Of a stretch of DNA of 5,174 nucleotides, positions 1 through 4,821 are shown piece by piece. Every line of letters starts with the position of its first letter. Positions within the stretch are counted from its first letter, which is position 1. Source of the stretch: PALSA-612 sp035652235. GTDB lineage: Bacteria > Actinomycetota > Thermoleophilia > Gaiellales > Gaiellaceae. A program made the position numbers and the translations under genes. Below the pieces are notes generated by a model. It saw only the letters and a list, made by a program, of their open reading frames with translations, had not been told where the DNA came from and searched no databases. The stretch is taken from assembly GCA_035652235.1 (NCBI GenBank), contig DASREE010000036.1:1-5174 (forward strand), given 5' to 3'.

Positions 1-431
1 CGTACACGCAGTCGCTCCTCCTCTTCGCCTACCAGCAATCGGCCCGAGAGCTCACCGAACACCTCCACGCGCAGGGGCACGCCGCCATCCGCCCCAAGCA
101 CGGGGCCGTGTTCGCGAACCTCGATCGGGAGGGGACACGGCCGACGGTGCTCGCCCAACGGGCGGGGATGGGAAAGGCTGCGGTGGGCGAGCTGGTCGAC
201 GAGCTCGAGCGGCTCGGCTACGTCGAGCGTCGACCGGACCCCTGCGACCGGCGGGCCAAGCTCGTCGTGCCCACCTCGGCCGCGCTCGAGGTAACGCGGC
301 TCGTCCACGCCTTCAACCGGAAGCTGGAGGCGCGCTACCGCCGGCGCTTGGGCAAGCAGGCCTACGACGCCCTCCGCCACTCGCTCATCGCCCTCGCCGG
401 CCGCGACGACGTTCAGCCCCGGATCCTCTGA
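1..431 (+). CDS. MarR-family transcriptional regulator, 5'-truncated by the window edge
   Basis: The frame is open from base 3 to the TGA at 429-431 and gives 142 visible residues, so the gene starts left of the window. The GTG at 108 is internal, because the family's leading helix is read in frame upstream of it (around SLLLFAYQQSARELTEHL). The winged helix-turn-helix follows: VLAQRAGMGKAAVGELVDEL is the helix-turn-helix, LERLGYVERRPDP leads into the wing, and CDRRAKLVVPT carries the DxR signature typical of MarR wings. A C-terminal helical stretch (EVTRLVHAFNRKLEARYRRRL) would close the dimer interface. MarR proteins are dimeric DNA-binding regulators, often repressors released by small phenolic or lipophilic ligands. 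The target and ligand cannot be told from here. The next 150 bp hold no gene in the same direction, so it is not followed by an operon partner. Confidence 0.9.
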   Translation, partial: YTQSLLLFAYQQSARELTEHLHAQGHAAIRPKHGAVFANLDREGTRPTVLAQRAGMGKAAVGELVDELERLGYVERRPDPCDRRAKLVVPTSAALEVTRLVHAFNRKLEARYRRRLGKQAYDALRHSLIALAGRDDVQPRIL

Positions 432-445
432 TGCCGAATCCGGCA
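432..445 (+). terminator. Weak hairpin right after the MarR stop, doubtful terminator
   Basis: TGCCG, a 4-nt loop (AATC) and CGGCA begin at the base after the stop codon. The stem has only 5 bp and no T-tract follows, so it could aid termination of the MarR transcript but is not a convincing intrinsic terminator. Confidence 0.25.
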
Positions 446-501
446 ACCCAGGCCTGCCAACCGGGTCACGCACTCATCTCACACACCAATCTTTGAAGTT
501 C

Positions 502-574
502 CCCCGCTTATGCGCAGCTCTCCATAGGCGGGGCTATGACGAGTTCGGGACTATGCAGAGGCCCTCTGACTATG
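502..574. repeat. Hairpin and TATG-motif array, probable end of a tyrosine-recombinase element
   Basis: CCCCGCTTATG at 502-512 pairs with CATAGGCGGGG at 523-533 (10 Watson-Crick pairs, one T-G) around a 10-nt loop. The TATG core then recurs in direct orientation as CTATG at 534, 551 and 570, giving spacings of 17 and 19 bp. Between the last two lies a near-perfect palindrome, CAGAGG-C-CCTCTG (556-568). The array lies immediately beyond the C-terminal end of the recombinase remnant at 590-818. Short inverted and direct core motifs of this kind suit a recombinase-binding or element-end region. The assignment is inference from position and symmetry; no matching known element end was checked. Confidence 0.5.
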
Positions 575-580
575 CGCACC

Positions 581-594
581 CCCACCGTGGTGGG
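581..594. repeat. Short palindrome CCCACC-GT-GGTGGG
   Basis: A 6-bp perfect inverted repeat with a 2-bp centre lies exactly where the recombinase remnant loses its C-terminal tail. It may mark a deletion endpoint, or be chance in G/C-rich sequence. Confidence 0.3.
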
Positions 595-818
595 TGGTGG
601 CGGTGTCCTCGTGTCCGAGCCAGAGGGCGATGACGGTGATGGTTGTAGAGCACGGCGAGCAGGACGGCGCCGCGCTGGCCGCTCCAGCTGGCGCGGTCGG
701 GCGCTTCGAGCAGTGCCTCGACGTCCTCGCGGGTGAGGAAGTCGAGCACGGGCCGGTCGAAGTGCTTGGGGAGATCGCGAGCACGCGCTCGGCGACGGCC
801 AGCGCCGCGGGAGCGCGC
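590..818 (-). pseudogene. Tyrosine recombinase/integrase remnant, internally deleted and frameshifted
   Basis: Read on the minus strand, AERVLAI (ending about 777) is followed after a one-base frame change by 45 residues at 776-642, containing HFDRPVLDFLTREDVEALL and ending SGQRGAVLLAVLYN. This is the start of the catalytic domain of element-encoded tyrosine recombinases, where the next residues should be a TGARVSE-like stretch carrying the first catalytic Arg. Instead the sequence jumps, at 641, to ITVIALWLGHEDTATTH (640-590). That is the end of the domain: LGH is the conserved catalytic-region motif, and the usual next segment (I-Y plus downstream residues, with the nucleophilic Tyr) is missing. 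About 100 codons are therefore lost inside, and the tail is gone too. It cannot be active. The family call is secure; which element it came from is not. It abuts an ISL3 fragment at about 815. Confidence 0.82.
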
Positions 819-930
819 AGGCGTCGAGCAGCGCCGGCGCGTGCGCGCGGGCGTCGGTGGTGTAGAGGGCGCGGAGCTGCTCCTTGAGTAGGTAGCCGCG
901 GTAGAGCGGCGAGTTCAGCTTGGCGAGCAG
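815..930 (-). pseudogene. ISL3-type transposase remnant
   Basis: On the minus strand a single frame from 930 reads LLAKLN, then LYRGYLLKEQLRALY, then ARAHAPALLDACA. This matches the late part of ISL3-family DDE transposases, where an LYRAYLLKE(Q/E)LR helix is followed by a helix ending in LLD-W-x-x-WA. Only about 38 codons survive. The residues that normally follow and the catalytic acidic residues upstream are absent or unrecognisable. At its 3' side the sequence passes straight into the tyrosine-recombinase remnant, so two different mobile elements have been juxtaposed by deletion or insertion. Assignment rests on recognising the LLKEQLR motif and its spacing, not on a search. Confidence 0.7.
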
Positions 931-1096
931 GGCGCCCGCACCAGCCGGCTGATCACGCTGAAGGCGGCCTGCTGGGCGAGCCAGCAGACGACTCCTAACG
1001 GCAGAAGCGCCCCATGTTCATCCAGAGGCAGGGGCTTACACTCGATCCGTGAGTCAAGTCCGTCGGGACTCGTGACGGCGAAAGGACGTCATCTGC
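931..1096. other. Intergenic stretch between transposase remnant and toxin gene
   Basis: No convincing gene is visible here. CTGCTGG-GCGAG-CCAGCAG (969-987) is a perfect 7-bp hairpin with a 5-nt loop, and AGTCC-GTCG-GGACT (1057-1070) is a weaker 5-bp one. The second lies 27-40 bp beyond the stop of the minus-strand toxin gene and could help end its transcript, but neither arm is followed by a T-tract. The stretch may also contain unrecognisable transposase debris. Confidence 0.35.
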
Positions 1097-1504
1097 TCAG
1101 GTGAGGAGTCGGTAGTCGGCTCCCAGCAGCCTGTAGGTGGCGAGCGCTCGTTGGTCGAGCGTGACCAGTGTTGCGCCTACTTGTCTCGCGCTCGCAGCGA
1201 CCAGCGCGTCGTACACGGCCCCGCCGACGATGCCCTGGGCCGCGACAACTTCCAGCAGTTCCCGAAAACCGTCCGGAGACAAGGCGAGCGGCGGGAAAGC
1301 GAAGGTGGCCTTCAGGTAGTCGAGTGCGACGAGGGCGGGCACGCGCTGCGGCGGCGGAAGCCTGGTCAGCACCGAGTACGTCTCGACTGCAACCTGCGCG
1401 AGCAGCGGCGCCCTTCGTTCTGGCAGAGCGGCGCGCGACGCCTGGTGGGAGCCGTGCCACGGCAGCGCAGCCGCCACCGCGACGCTCGTGTCGACCGCGA
1501 TCAC
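1097..1504 (-). CDS. vapC: PIN-domain ribonuclease toxin, VapC type
   Basis: The 135-residue protein has the size and full acidic set of a VapC toxin: D5 (VIAVDTS), E41 (QVAVETYSVLTRL), D99 (AVYDALVAASA) and D117 (TLVTLDQRA). These carboxylates hold Mg2+ or Mn2+ in the PIN active site, and VapC enzymes cut specific RNAs (tRNAs or rRNA in studied cases) to stop growth. The GTG at 1504-1502 is chosen because it puts IAVDTS at the usual N-terminal position and overlaps the antitoxin stop by 4 bp (GTGA); the frame is open further upstream, but only across the antitoxin gene. No Shine-Dalgarno precedes it, so translation is probably coupled to the antitoxin. No truncation or missing residue is seen, and the gene appears functional. 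The RNA target is unknown. Nothing downstream shares its transcript. Confidence 0.9.
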   Translation of the reverse strand: MIAVDTSVAVAAALPWHGSHQASRAALPERRAPLLAQVAVETYSVLTRLPPPQRVPALVALDYLKATFAFPPLALSPDGFRELLEVVAAQGIVGGAVYDALVAASARQVGATLVTLDQRALATYRLLGADYRLLT

Positions 1505-1746
1505 CGGCGGACGCGTTCGAGCACGTTGCGGACCTCCGCGCTCGTGAGCGGCGGCATCTCCTGCGCGGCCTCGATCGTCGCGCGCCCCGAATGCTCGACC
1601 AGGCGCATGGGCACAGTCGCCGGCTCGATCTCCACCCGGCCGTCGCGGAACCAAACCTCCACTTCTGTCCCCGGTTCCAAGCCGGCCTCCTCCCGCACCG
1701 GCTTCGGGATTACCACGCGACCGGCACGATCAATGGTGGTTCGCAT
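1501..1746 (-). CDS. vapB: AbrB/SpoVT-type antitoxin of the VapBC pair
   Basis: This 81-residue protein opens with TIDRAGRVVIPKPVREEAGLEPGTEVEVW, the swapped-hairpin AbrB fold seen in MazE/VapB antitoxins: G-x-V-x-IPKxVR-x-x-x-G-(L/I)-x-x-G. The basic N-terminal half should bind operator DNA as a dimer. The acidic second half, EHSGRATIEAAQEMPPLTSAEVRNVLERVRR, should wrap the PIN toxin and block its active site. The ATG at 1746-1744 is preferred over in-frame starts up to 1860, because the fold begins right there and the upstream residues are non-conserved in character. No Shine-Dalgarno is visible, and a TACGCT -10-like box ends 5 bp upstream of the ATG, so the mRNA may be leaderless. It overlaps vapC by 4 bp and should co-repress its own promoter with the toxin, through the palindrome across its start codon. 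Confidence 0.9.
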   Translation of the reverse strand: MRTTIDRAGRVVIPKPVREEAGLEPGTEVEVWFRDGRVEIEPATVPMRLVEHSGRATIEAAQEMPPLTSAEVRNVLERVRR

Positions 1747-1763
1747 GGTATTAGCGTACCATG
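1744..1763. promoter_or_regulatory. Palindromic operator over the antitoxin start codon
   Basis: CATGGTA (1744-1750), a 6-bp centre (TTAGCG) and TACCATG (1757-1763) form a perfect 7+7 inverted repeat. Read on the minus strand, its centre contains the TACGCT -10-like box (1757-1752), and one arm contains the vapB ATG. Autorepression of VapBC promoters by the toxin-antitoxin complex at such repeats is established for the family. That this repeat is the operator is inference from position. The other arm supplies an ATG (1761) for the plus-strand ORF. Confidence 0.65.
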
Positions 1764-1997
1764 TTTCGAATGCGGGCCTGTCCGAGGCTGGGCGGCAAGG
1801 AGCTTGCCGGAGACTTCCGTTTCCGTCTGGCTCGTGAATTCGAGAAGACGCTGAACGCAAGGCTAACCGACCTCCGTGGCTACGGCGTTGTCGCCTTCTG
1901 CGAGACTGCCGAATGGGGGAAGCGCCTCGTCACGCGCTTCCTCCTCGTCGACGACAACGTCACCGACAACGCGACCGCTCGGCGGCTCTTCCCGTAG
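1761..1997 (+). CDS. Hypothetical 78-residue protein
   Basis: I do not recognise this ORF. It encodes a short basic N-terminal part, DFRFRLAREFEKTLNARL in the middle, and a well-balanced C-terminal half with TAEWGKRLVTRFLLVDDNVT. From about codon 38 onward the third positions are mostly G or C, as expected for real coding DNA here. Codons 1-35 are more mixed (ttt, cga, cgt, gct, gaa, gca, cta), so only the second half may be an inherited gene piece. The ATG at 1761 lies within the vapB operator palindrome, 14 bp from the vapB start, leaving no room for its own leader. The ATG at 1770 or a later start is possible. There is no Shine-Dalgarno, signal peptide or membrane segment. Confidence 0.4.
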   Translation: MFRMRACPRLGGKELAGDFRFRLAREFEKTLNARLTDLRGYGVVAFCETAEWGKRLVTRFLLVDDNVTDNATARRLFP

Positions 1998-2196
1998 CAG
2001 GCGATCACCGCTCGAGACTGAGCGCCCGCGGTTCGTGCGTGCGCGCGGCGCGGGGCATGTCGTGGTGCCTGCAACTGCGGAGACGGCTGGGCCGATCCTG
2101 GCGCGACCGATCGCGTGCCGCCGCGGCGAGGTCGTCGAGCGCGACGGCGTCCTCTTCTGCGACCTCGTCGACGACGGCCGAGGCGGCGTCCGCCGC
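1998..2196 (+). other. Possible coding remnant between the hypothetical ORF and the thermonuclease
   Basis: There is no gene I can name. From a GTG at 2035 the plus strand reads a protein-like stretch (AGHVVVPATAETAGPILAR, then RRGEVVERDGVLFCDLVDDG) with strong G/C at third positions. The frame then runs on, without a stop, into antisense of the thermonuclease up to 2901, where it becomes arginine-rich and implausible. It could be a broken gene that lost its 3' end next to the thermonuclease, or merely a high-GC open frame. Confidence 0.25.
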
Positions 2197-2823
2197 TCAC
2201 GGCGAGCCGGTCGAGACGCCGTGGGTCGGGTCCCACGGCGTGCGCGGACAGCGCCCCCACAGGCCGAGATGCCGGGATCGCGCGCGCAGTGCGAGGCGGA
2301 CGAGGAGGCCGGCGTAGCGGCCGCGGCGGCCGTCGTAGAAGTAGGGCGCGGCCGCACCGACGCGCACGAGCTCGACGTTCACGTCGAGCCCGTCGCGGAC
2401 GCGGAACACGTAGCGGAGCAGCCGCCCGTACGCGTCCACGGCGTCCGTCCGCGGCTCGGCGTACAGGCGCACCGCGGTGCCGCGCGGGAGCAGACGCCTC
2501 GTCACCGCGGAGGCCTGCTCCCCGTAGCACTCGGGCGAGCCGTACACCTCGGGCGTGTCGATCTGGACGAGACGGACGCGCTCGCCGCCTGCGAGCTCGA
2601 CCGTGTCGCCGTCCACGACGTAGGCGATGCGCGCGGGCTCTCCGCGAGCCGGCAGCCTCGCTGCGCCCGCGACCGCCGCGAGCGCGAGCAGCACGCCGAG
2701 CGCAGCCGGCAGGCGCACGACACGGCCTCGCCGGGCCCGGCGCCCGGAGCCCAGGGGATGACGGCGGCGGCCGCTGGTGTCGCCGGTCGCCGGCGGGCCC
2801 GGGATCTCGTCCGAAACGGCCAT
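2197..2823 (-). CDS. Thermonuclease (staphylococcal nuclease-like, SNase domain), exported or membrane-anchored
   Basis: The 208-residue protein cleaves DNA and/or RNA phosphodiester bonds with Ca2+, if it behaves like its family. The SNase domain spans about residues 65-193. It carries VVDGDTVEL (Ca2+ ligand D73), RVRLVQIDTPE (R84, D89, E92) and AYGRLLRYV (R134); these match D21, R35, D40, E43 and R87 of the S. aureus enzyme, so catalysis should be intact. NVELVRVGAAAPYFYD and HLGLWGRCP end the fold, and C99 with C192 could form a disulfide. Residues 36-56 (VRLPAALGVLLALAAVAGAAR) are a signal peptide or N-terminal anchor. The ATG at 2823 gives an unusual Arg-rich 35-residue lead with no clear Shine-Dalgarno. 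A GTG at 2718, preceded by GAGG 7 nt upstream, would give a textbook signal peptide and may be the true start. It stands alone, divergent from the helicase remnant. Confidence 0.92.
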   Translation of the reverse strand: MAVSDEIPGPPATGDTSGRRRHPLGSGRRARRGRVVRLPAALGVLLALAAVAGAARLPARGEPARIAYVVDGDTVELAGGERVRLVQIDTPEVYGSPECYGEQASAVTRRLLPRGTAVRLYAEPRTDAVDAYGRLLRYVFRVRDGLDVNVELVRVGAAAPYFYDGRRGRYAGLLVRLALRARSRHLGLWGRCPRTPWDPTHGVSTGSP

Positions 2824-2847
2824 CTCTCACGGCAAGTGTCGCGCACG

Positions 2848-2879
2848 CCGGACCGCGACCTTACGCGGTCTGCGTCCGG
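2848..2879. repeat. Nested inverted repeats in the divergent intergenic region
   Basis: GACCGCG (2851-2857) and CGCGGTC (2864-2870) form a perfect 7-bp stem around ACCTTA. CCGGAC (2848-2853) and GTCCGG (2874-2879) form an alternative 6-bp outer pairing that overlaps the first. Both lie 25-56 bp upstream of the thermonuclease ATG, so they may be a regulator site or alternative RNA structures. No T-tract marks a terminator. Confidence 0.4.
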
Positions 2880-2887
2880 CTCCGCCC

Positions 2888-2932
2888 TGGTCGCGTCGTA
2901 AGATGGAGCGCGACCACTGCCGACTGCGACCA
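2888..2932 (+). promoter_or_regulatory. TAAGAT -10-like box bracketed by an 8-bp inverted repeat, candidate promoter/operator
   Basis: TGGTCGCG (2888-2895) and CGCGACCA (2909-2916) are perfect inverted copies, 13 bp apart, with TAAGAT (2899-2904) between them. A third copy of GCGACCA lies at 2926-2932, 16 bp from the second in direct orientation. No good -35 is visible. The site would drive the plus-strand helicase remnant, with its possible GTG start at 2934. An inverted repeat across a -10 box is the usual geometry of a repressor operator, but the regulator is unknown. Confidence 0.45.
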
Positions 2933-2933
2933 G

Positions 2934-3918
2934 GTGGCCAACGGATTCCGGCTCGCCGAGTGGGCACGTGCGTTCAGCGCCTCGGGCGCGGGCGCCCTGC
3001 GTGGCTTCGCCCACTGGCTGACCAGGCAGAACGAGGCGAAGGGGAAGCGGCTCCTGTGCGTCGCCCTCATCCGCGCGCGCGACCGGCTGAGCGTCCGCCG
3101 CTGCTCCGAGGCCGAAGGCTCGCTGCTCTCCGAGCTGCGGCCGTCGATCCCCGCCCCGAGTCCCGACGCGGCGGAGCGCCTCGTCGACGGCTGCTACCTC
3201 CTCGACCGCGAGCGGCTTTCCGCGCTTCCCGACGAGGAGCCGGCGCTGTGCGCAGAGGCGAACCCGGCGGCGGTCGAGGAGGTGCTCGCCGGGCGAGCGT
3301 CGTGGGCGGCCGCTCGGGACGAGGTCATCCGCGCCGCGCGGGAGGAGCTCGCGGTCCACCCTGCGAGCGGCGACGAGGGCCACCACCCGGTTCCTGCCTT
3401 CCTGCTCGGTGCCGACGACGCCCCGCTCGCCGCCGGCGCGGGCCCGCCGGCGGCGAAGGGCGAGGCGATGCACAGCGTGCTGGAGCTGGTCGACCTCCAC
3501 GCGCCGGACAACCTCGAGCAGGTCGCCGAGTCCGTCTGCCGCATCGCCGGCCTGGACGAGCCCGCGGGCCAGGTGCTCGAGCTCGCCGCGCCTGCCCGGA
3601 GAGCAGGGCCCTGCGGCGGGCGCTGCGCTCGCCGCAGCTGTGGCGCGAGGTGCCCTACGCCCTGCGCGTCGAGGACGGCTACGCCACCGGCCGCATCGAC
3701 CTCGTGTTCGCGGAGGACGGCGACCTCGTCGTCGTCGACTGGAAGTCGGACGCGGTCGGCCCCGGCGCGGCCGCGGCGGCAGCCGAGTCGCCCGGCCGCA
3801 GGCCGAGGCGTACGCGCGGGCGTTCGCGGCGCCGCCACGGGGGCGCGTGAAGGAGGTCGTGCTCGGCGTGAAGGAGGTCGTGCTCGTTGTTCCCGCGCGC
3901 GAGCGGGGGTTCCACTGA
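2934..3918 (+). pseudogene. AddA/RecB-like helicase-nuclease, degraded C-terminal part
   Basis: Intact AddA-like enzymes are about 1,000-1,200 residues and join a UvrD-type helicase to a PD-(D/E)XK nuclease for double-strand-break processing. Only about 325 codons remain. ARAFSASGAGALRGFAHWL resembles the segment before the family's TVH-x-(A/S)KGLEF motif. It runs directly into KRLLCVALIRARDRL, which is motif VI with Ile where Thr is usual, so the block between is missing. The nuclease motifs follow: KGEAMHSVLE (His at 3471), GRIDLVF (Asp at 3698), VVDWKSD (Asp 3737, Lys 3743) and QAEAYARAF (3799-3825). The reading frame changes twice. At 3585-3590, GCCGCGCC lacks one C that would restore an LARAC reading; at about 3787 one base is lost after an Ala-rich run. 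A 21-bp tandem repeat lies near the end. The GTG at 2934 may be only where homology begins. Confidence 0.85.
3845..3886 (+). repeat. Perfect 21-bp tandem duplication
   Basis: The unit at 3845-3865 is repeated exactly at 3866-3886. It is seven codons long and keeps frame, giving VKEVVLG then VKEVVLV. Only one copy is expected in the parent nuclease domain, where a single V-K-x-V-x-L-V-x-P strand precedes the C-terminus. Perfect identity indicates a recent slippage event. Confidence 0.9.
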
Positions 3919-3951
3919 CGCCGACGGCGACGAGAGAGGAGCGATGACACG

Positions 3952-4125
3952 ATGCCCGACGAGGTGCACCTGTGGCGGATCGGCCCCGACGACGTGCTGA
4001 CGGGGATCGCGCGCAGCCAGCTCGACCTCGAATCACGTCTCGAGCGGTGGCTGGCGCGCGACATCTCGATCCTGGATCGGGGCCTGCTCGTCATCGGTCA
4101 GCAGGTCGAGACGGACTTCGGCGGG
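3952..4125 (+). pseudogene. DUF91/NucS-like nuclease, first 58 codons only
   Basis: The ATG at 3952, with AGGAG at 3937-3941 (10-nt spacer), begins MPDEVHLWRIGPDDVL, then LDLESRLERWLARDISIL, then LLVIGQQVETDFGG. This is the N-terminal part of DUF91/NucS-like PD-(D/E)XK proteins, in which a helix ending in DIS-x-L leads into an (I/V)G-x-(Q/E)V-x-T-(D/E)-(F/Y)GG strand. The following D-L-L and (V/I)ELK catalytic strands are absent: after G58 the sequence is antisense of the SNF2 helicase. The frame stays open to 4923, so an annotator may report a 323-residue protein, but the last 265 residues are spurious. It starts 33 bp after the helicase-nuclease remnant, suggesting a former operon. An alternative ATG at 3944 is out of frame and closes early. 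It cannot be catalytically active. Confidence 0.75.
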
Positions 4126-4136
4126 ATAGTCCGTCT
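4109..4136. repeat. 9-bp inverted repeat bracketing the nuclease/helicase join
   Basis: AGACGGACT at 4109-4117 is matched by its exact reverse complement at 4128-4136, with 10 bp between. One copy encodes E-T-D-F of the nuclease fragment and the other encodes Q-T-D-Y of the helicase on the opposite strand. The homology switch lies at about 4126, inside the spacer. Confidence 0.85.
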
Positions 4137-4821
4137 GCTCGAGCCGTGCCTGGACGTCGTCGTTGCGCGAGAGCTGGTCGAGGCGACAGATGATGAGGTT
4201 CTTCTCGGCGAAGGGATTGCCGCTCCGGGAGAGCTCGATCGTCTCGCGGGTGACGATCTCGAACTCGAGGCCGAGCTTGAGCGCGAGCTCGTCCTGCCAC
4301 TGCTCCGCGAGGCTGCCGGGGACGACGATCAGACAGCGCTTCACGTCGCCGCGGACGATCAGCTCCTTGATCAGCAGCCCAGCCATGATCGTCTTCCCGG
4401 CGCCGGGGTCGTCGGCCAGCAGGAAGCGCAGCGGCTGCCTCGGCAGCATCTCCCCGTACACCGCGCGGATCTGGTGCGGCAGCGGGTCGAGGTTCGAGGT
4501 GTGGACGGCCAGGTAGGGATCGAAGAGATGCGCAAGGCGGATGCGATACGCCTCGGAGACGAGCCGGAAGAGCTTGCCGTCCGCATCGAAGCTCCAGGCG
4601 CGGCCAGCCTCCTGGATGGCGAGCCGCGCCTCGTCAGCGCGGTAGAGGAGCTCGTGGTCGAGCCGGCCGGCATCGTCTCTATAGGTCAGCGTCAACGCCT
4701 GCGTGCCGTGCCACTCGACCTGCACCACCGTCACCGTACGGTCAGGGAGAACGCCGCGCACTCGCGCACCGGGAGCGAGGTTCTCGAGCCGAGTCGGCAG
4801 CTGAGTCGCCGCGTCGGTCAC
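4126..4821 (-). pseudogene. SNF2-like helicase, N-terminal fragment truncated before the DEAH motif
   Basis: Starting at GTG 4821 (GGAGAG Shine-Dalgarno 5 nt upstream), about 232 codons belong to a large SNF2/helicase-related family of roughly 1,000 residues. Visible features are the N-terminal LENLAPGARVRGVLPDRTV and VEWHG (likely a small beta domain), a Q-motif-like PLPHQIRAVY (114-123), Walker A LADDPGAGKTIMAGLLIKEL (135-154, K143), motif Ia LIVVPGSLAEQWQDEL (164-179), and ICRLDQLSRNDDVQARLEQTDY (211-232, where a D-L-(I/V)-V-x-DEAH strand should follow). Instead the frame runs about 30 codons into antisense of the nuclease fragment and stops at 4033. Lacking motifs II-VI, it cannot hydrolyse ATP. 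As I recall, this type sits in defence islands beside DUF1156 methylases and DUF499 ATPases. Here it follows a small ORF and an ImmA/IrrE protein. Confidence 0.88.

Noticed and set aside
108..431. The MarR gene starting at GTG 108
   Set aside because: The reading frame is open to the window edge and the family's N-terminal helix is readable upstream of 108, so 108 is internal.
594..887. A 97-residue plus-strand ORF
   Set aside because: It is antisense to the recombinase remnant, whose minus-strand motifs are clear.
1097..1654. A 185-residue version of the toxin
   Set aside because: The extra 50 residues overlap the antitoxin gene out of frame. The GTG at 1504 gives the standard VapC length and N-terminus.
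1151..1854. Two overlapping 228-residue plus-strand ORFs
   Set aside because: They are antisense to the VapBC pair, Arg/Ser-rich in composition, and lack any recognisable motif.
2115..2933. N-terminal extension of the helicase-nuclease frame
   Set aside because: The first ~270 codons are arginine-rich antisense of the thermonuclease gene with no helicase motifs. Homology begins at about 2934.
2502..4094. A 530-residue minus-strand ORF
   Set aside because: It is antisense to the helicase-nuclease remnant and in a wrong frame through the thermonuclease, with low-complexity Arg/Ser/Pro content.
4135..4150. D137-D138 in the helicase Walker A read as a loss of the usual DE
   Set aside because: LADDPGAGKTIM is, as I recall, normal in this helicase subfamily, so it is not a sign of decay. 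The truncation is.
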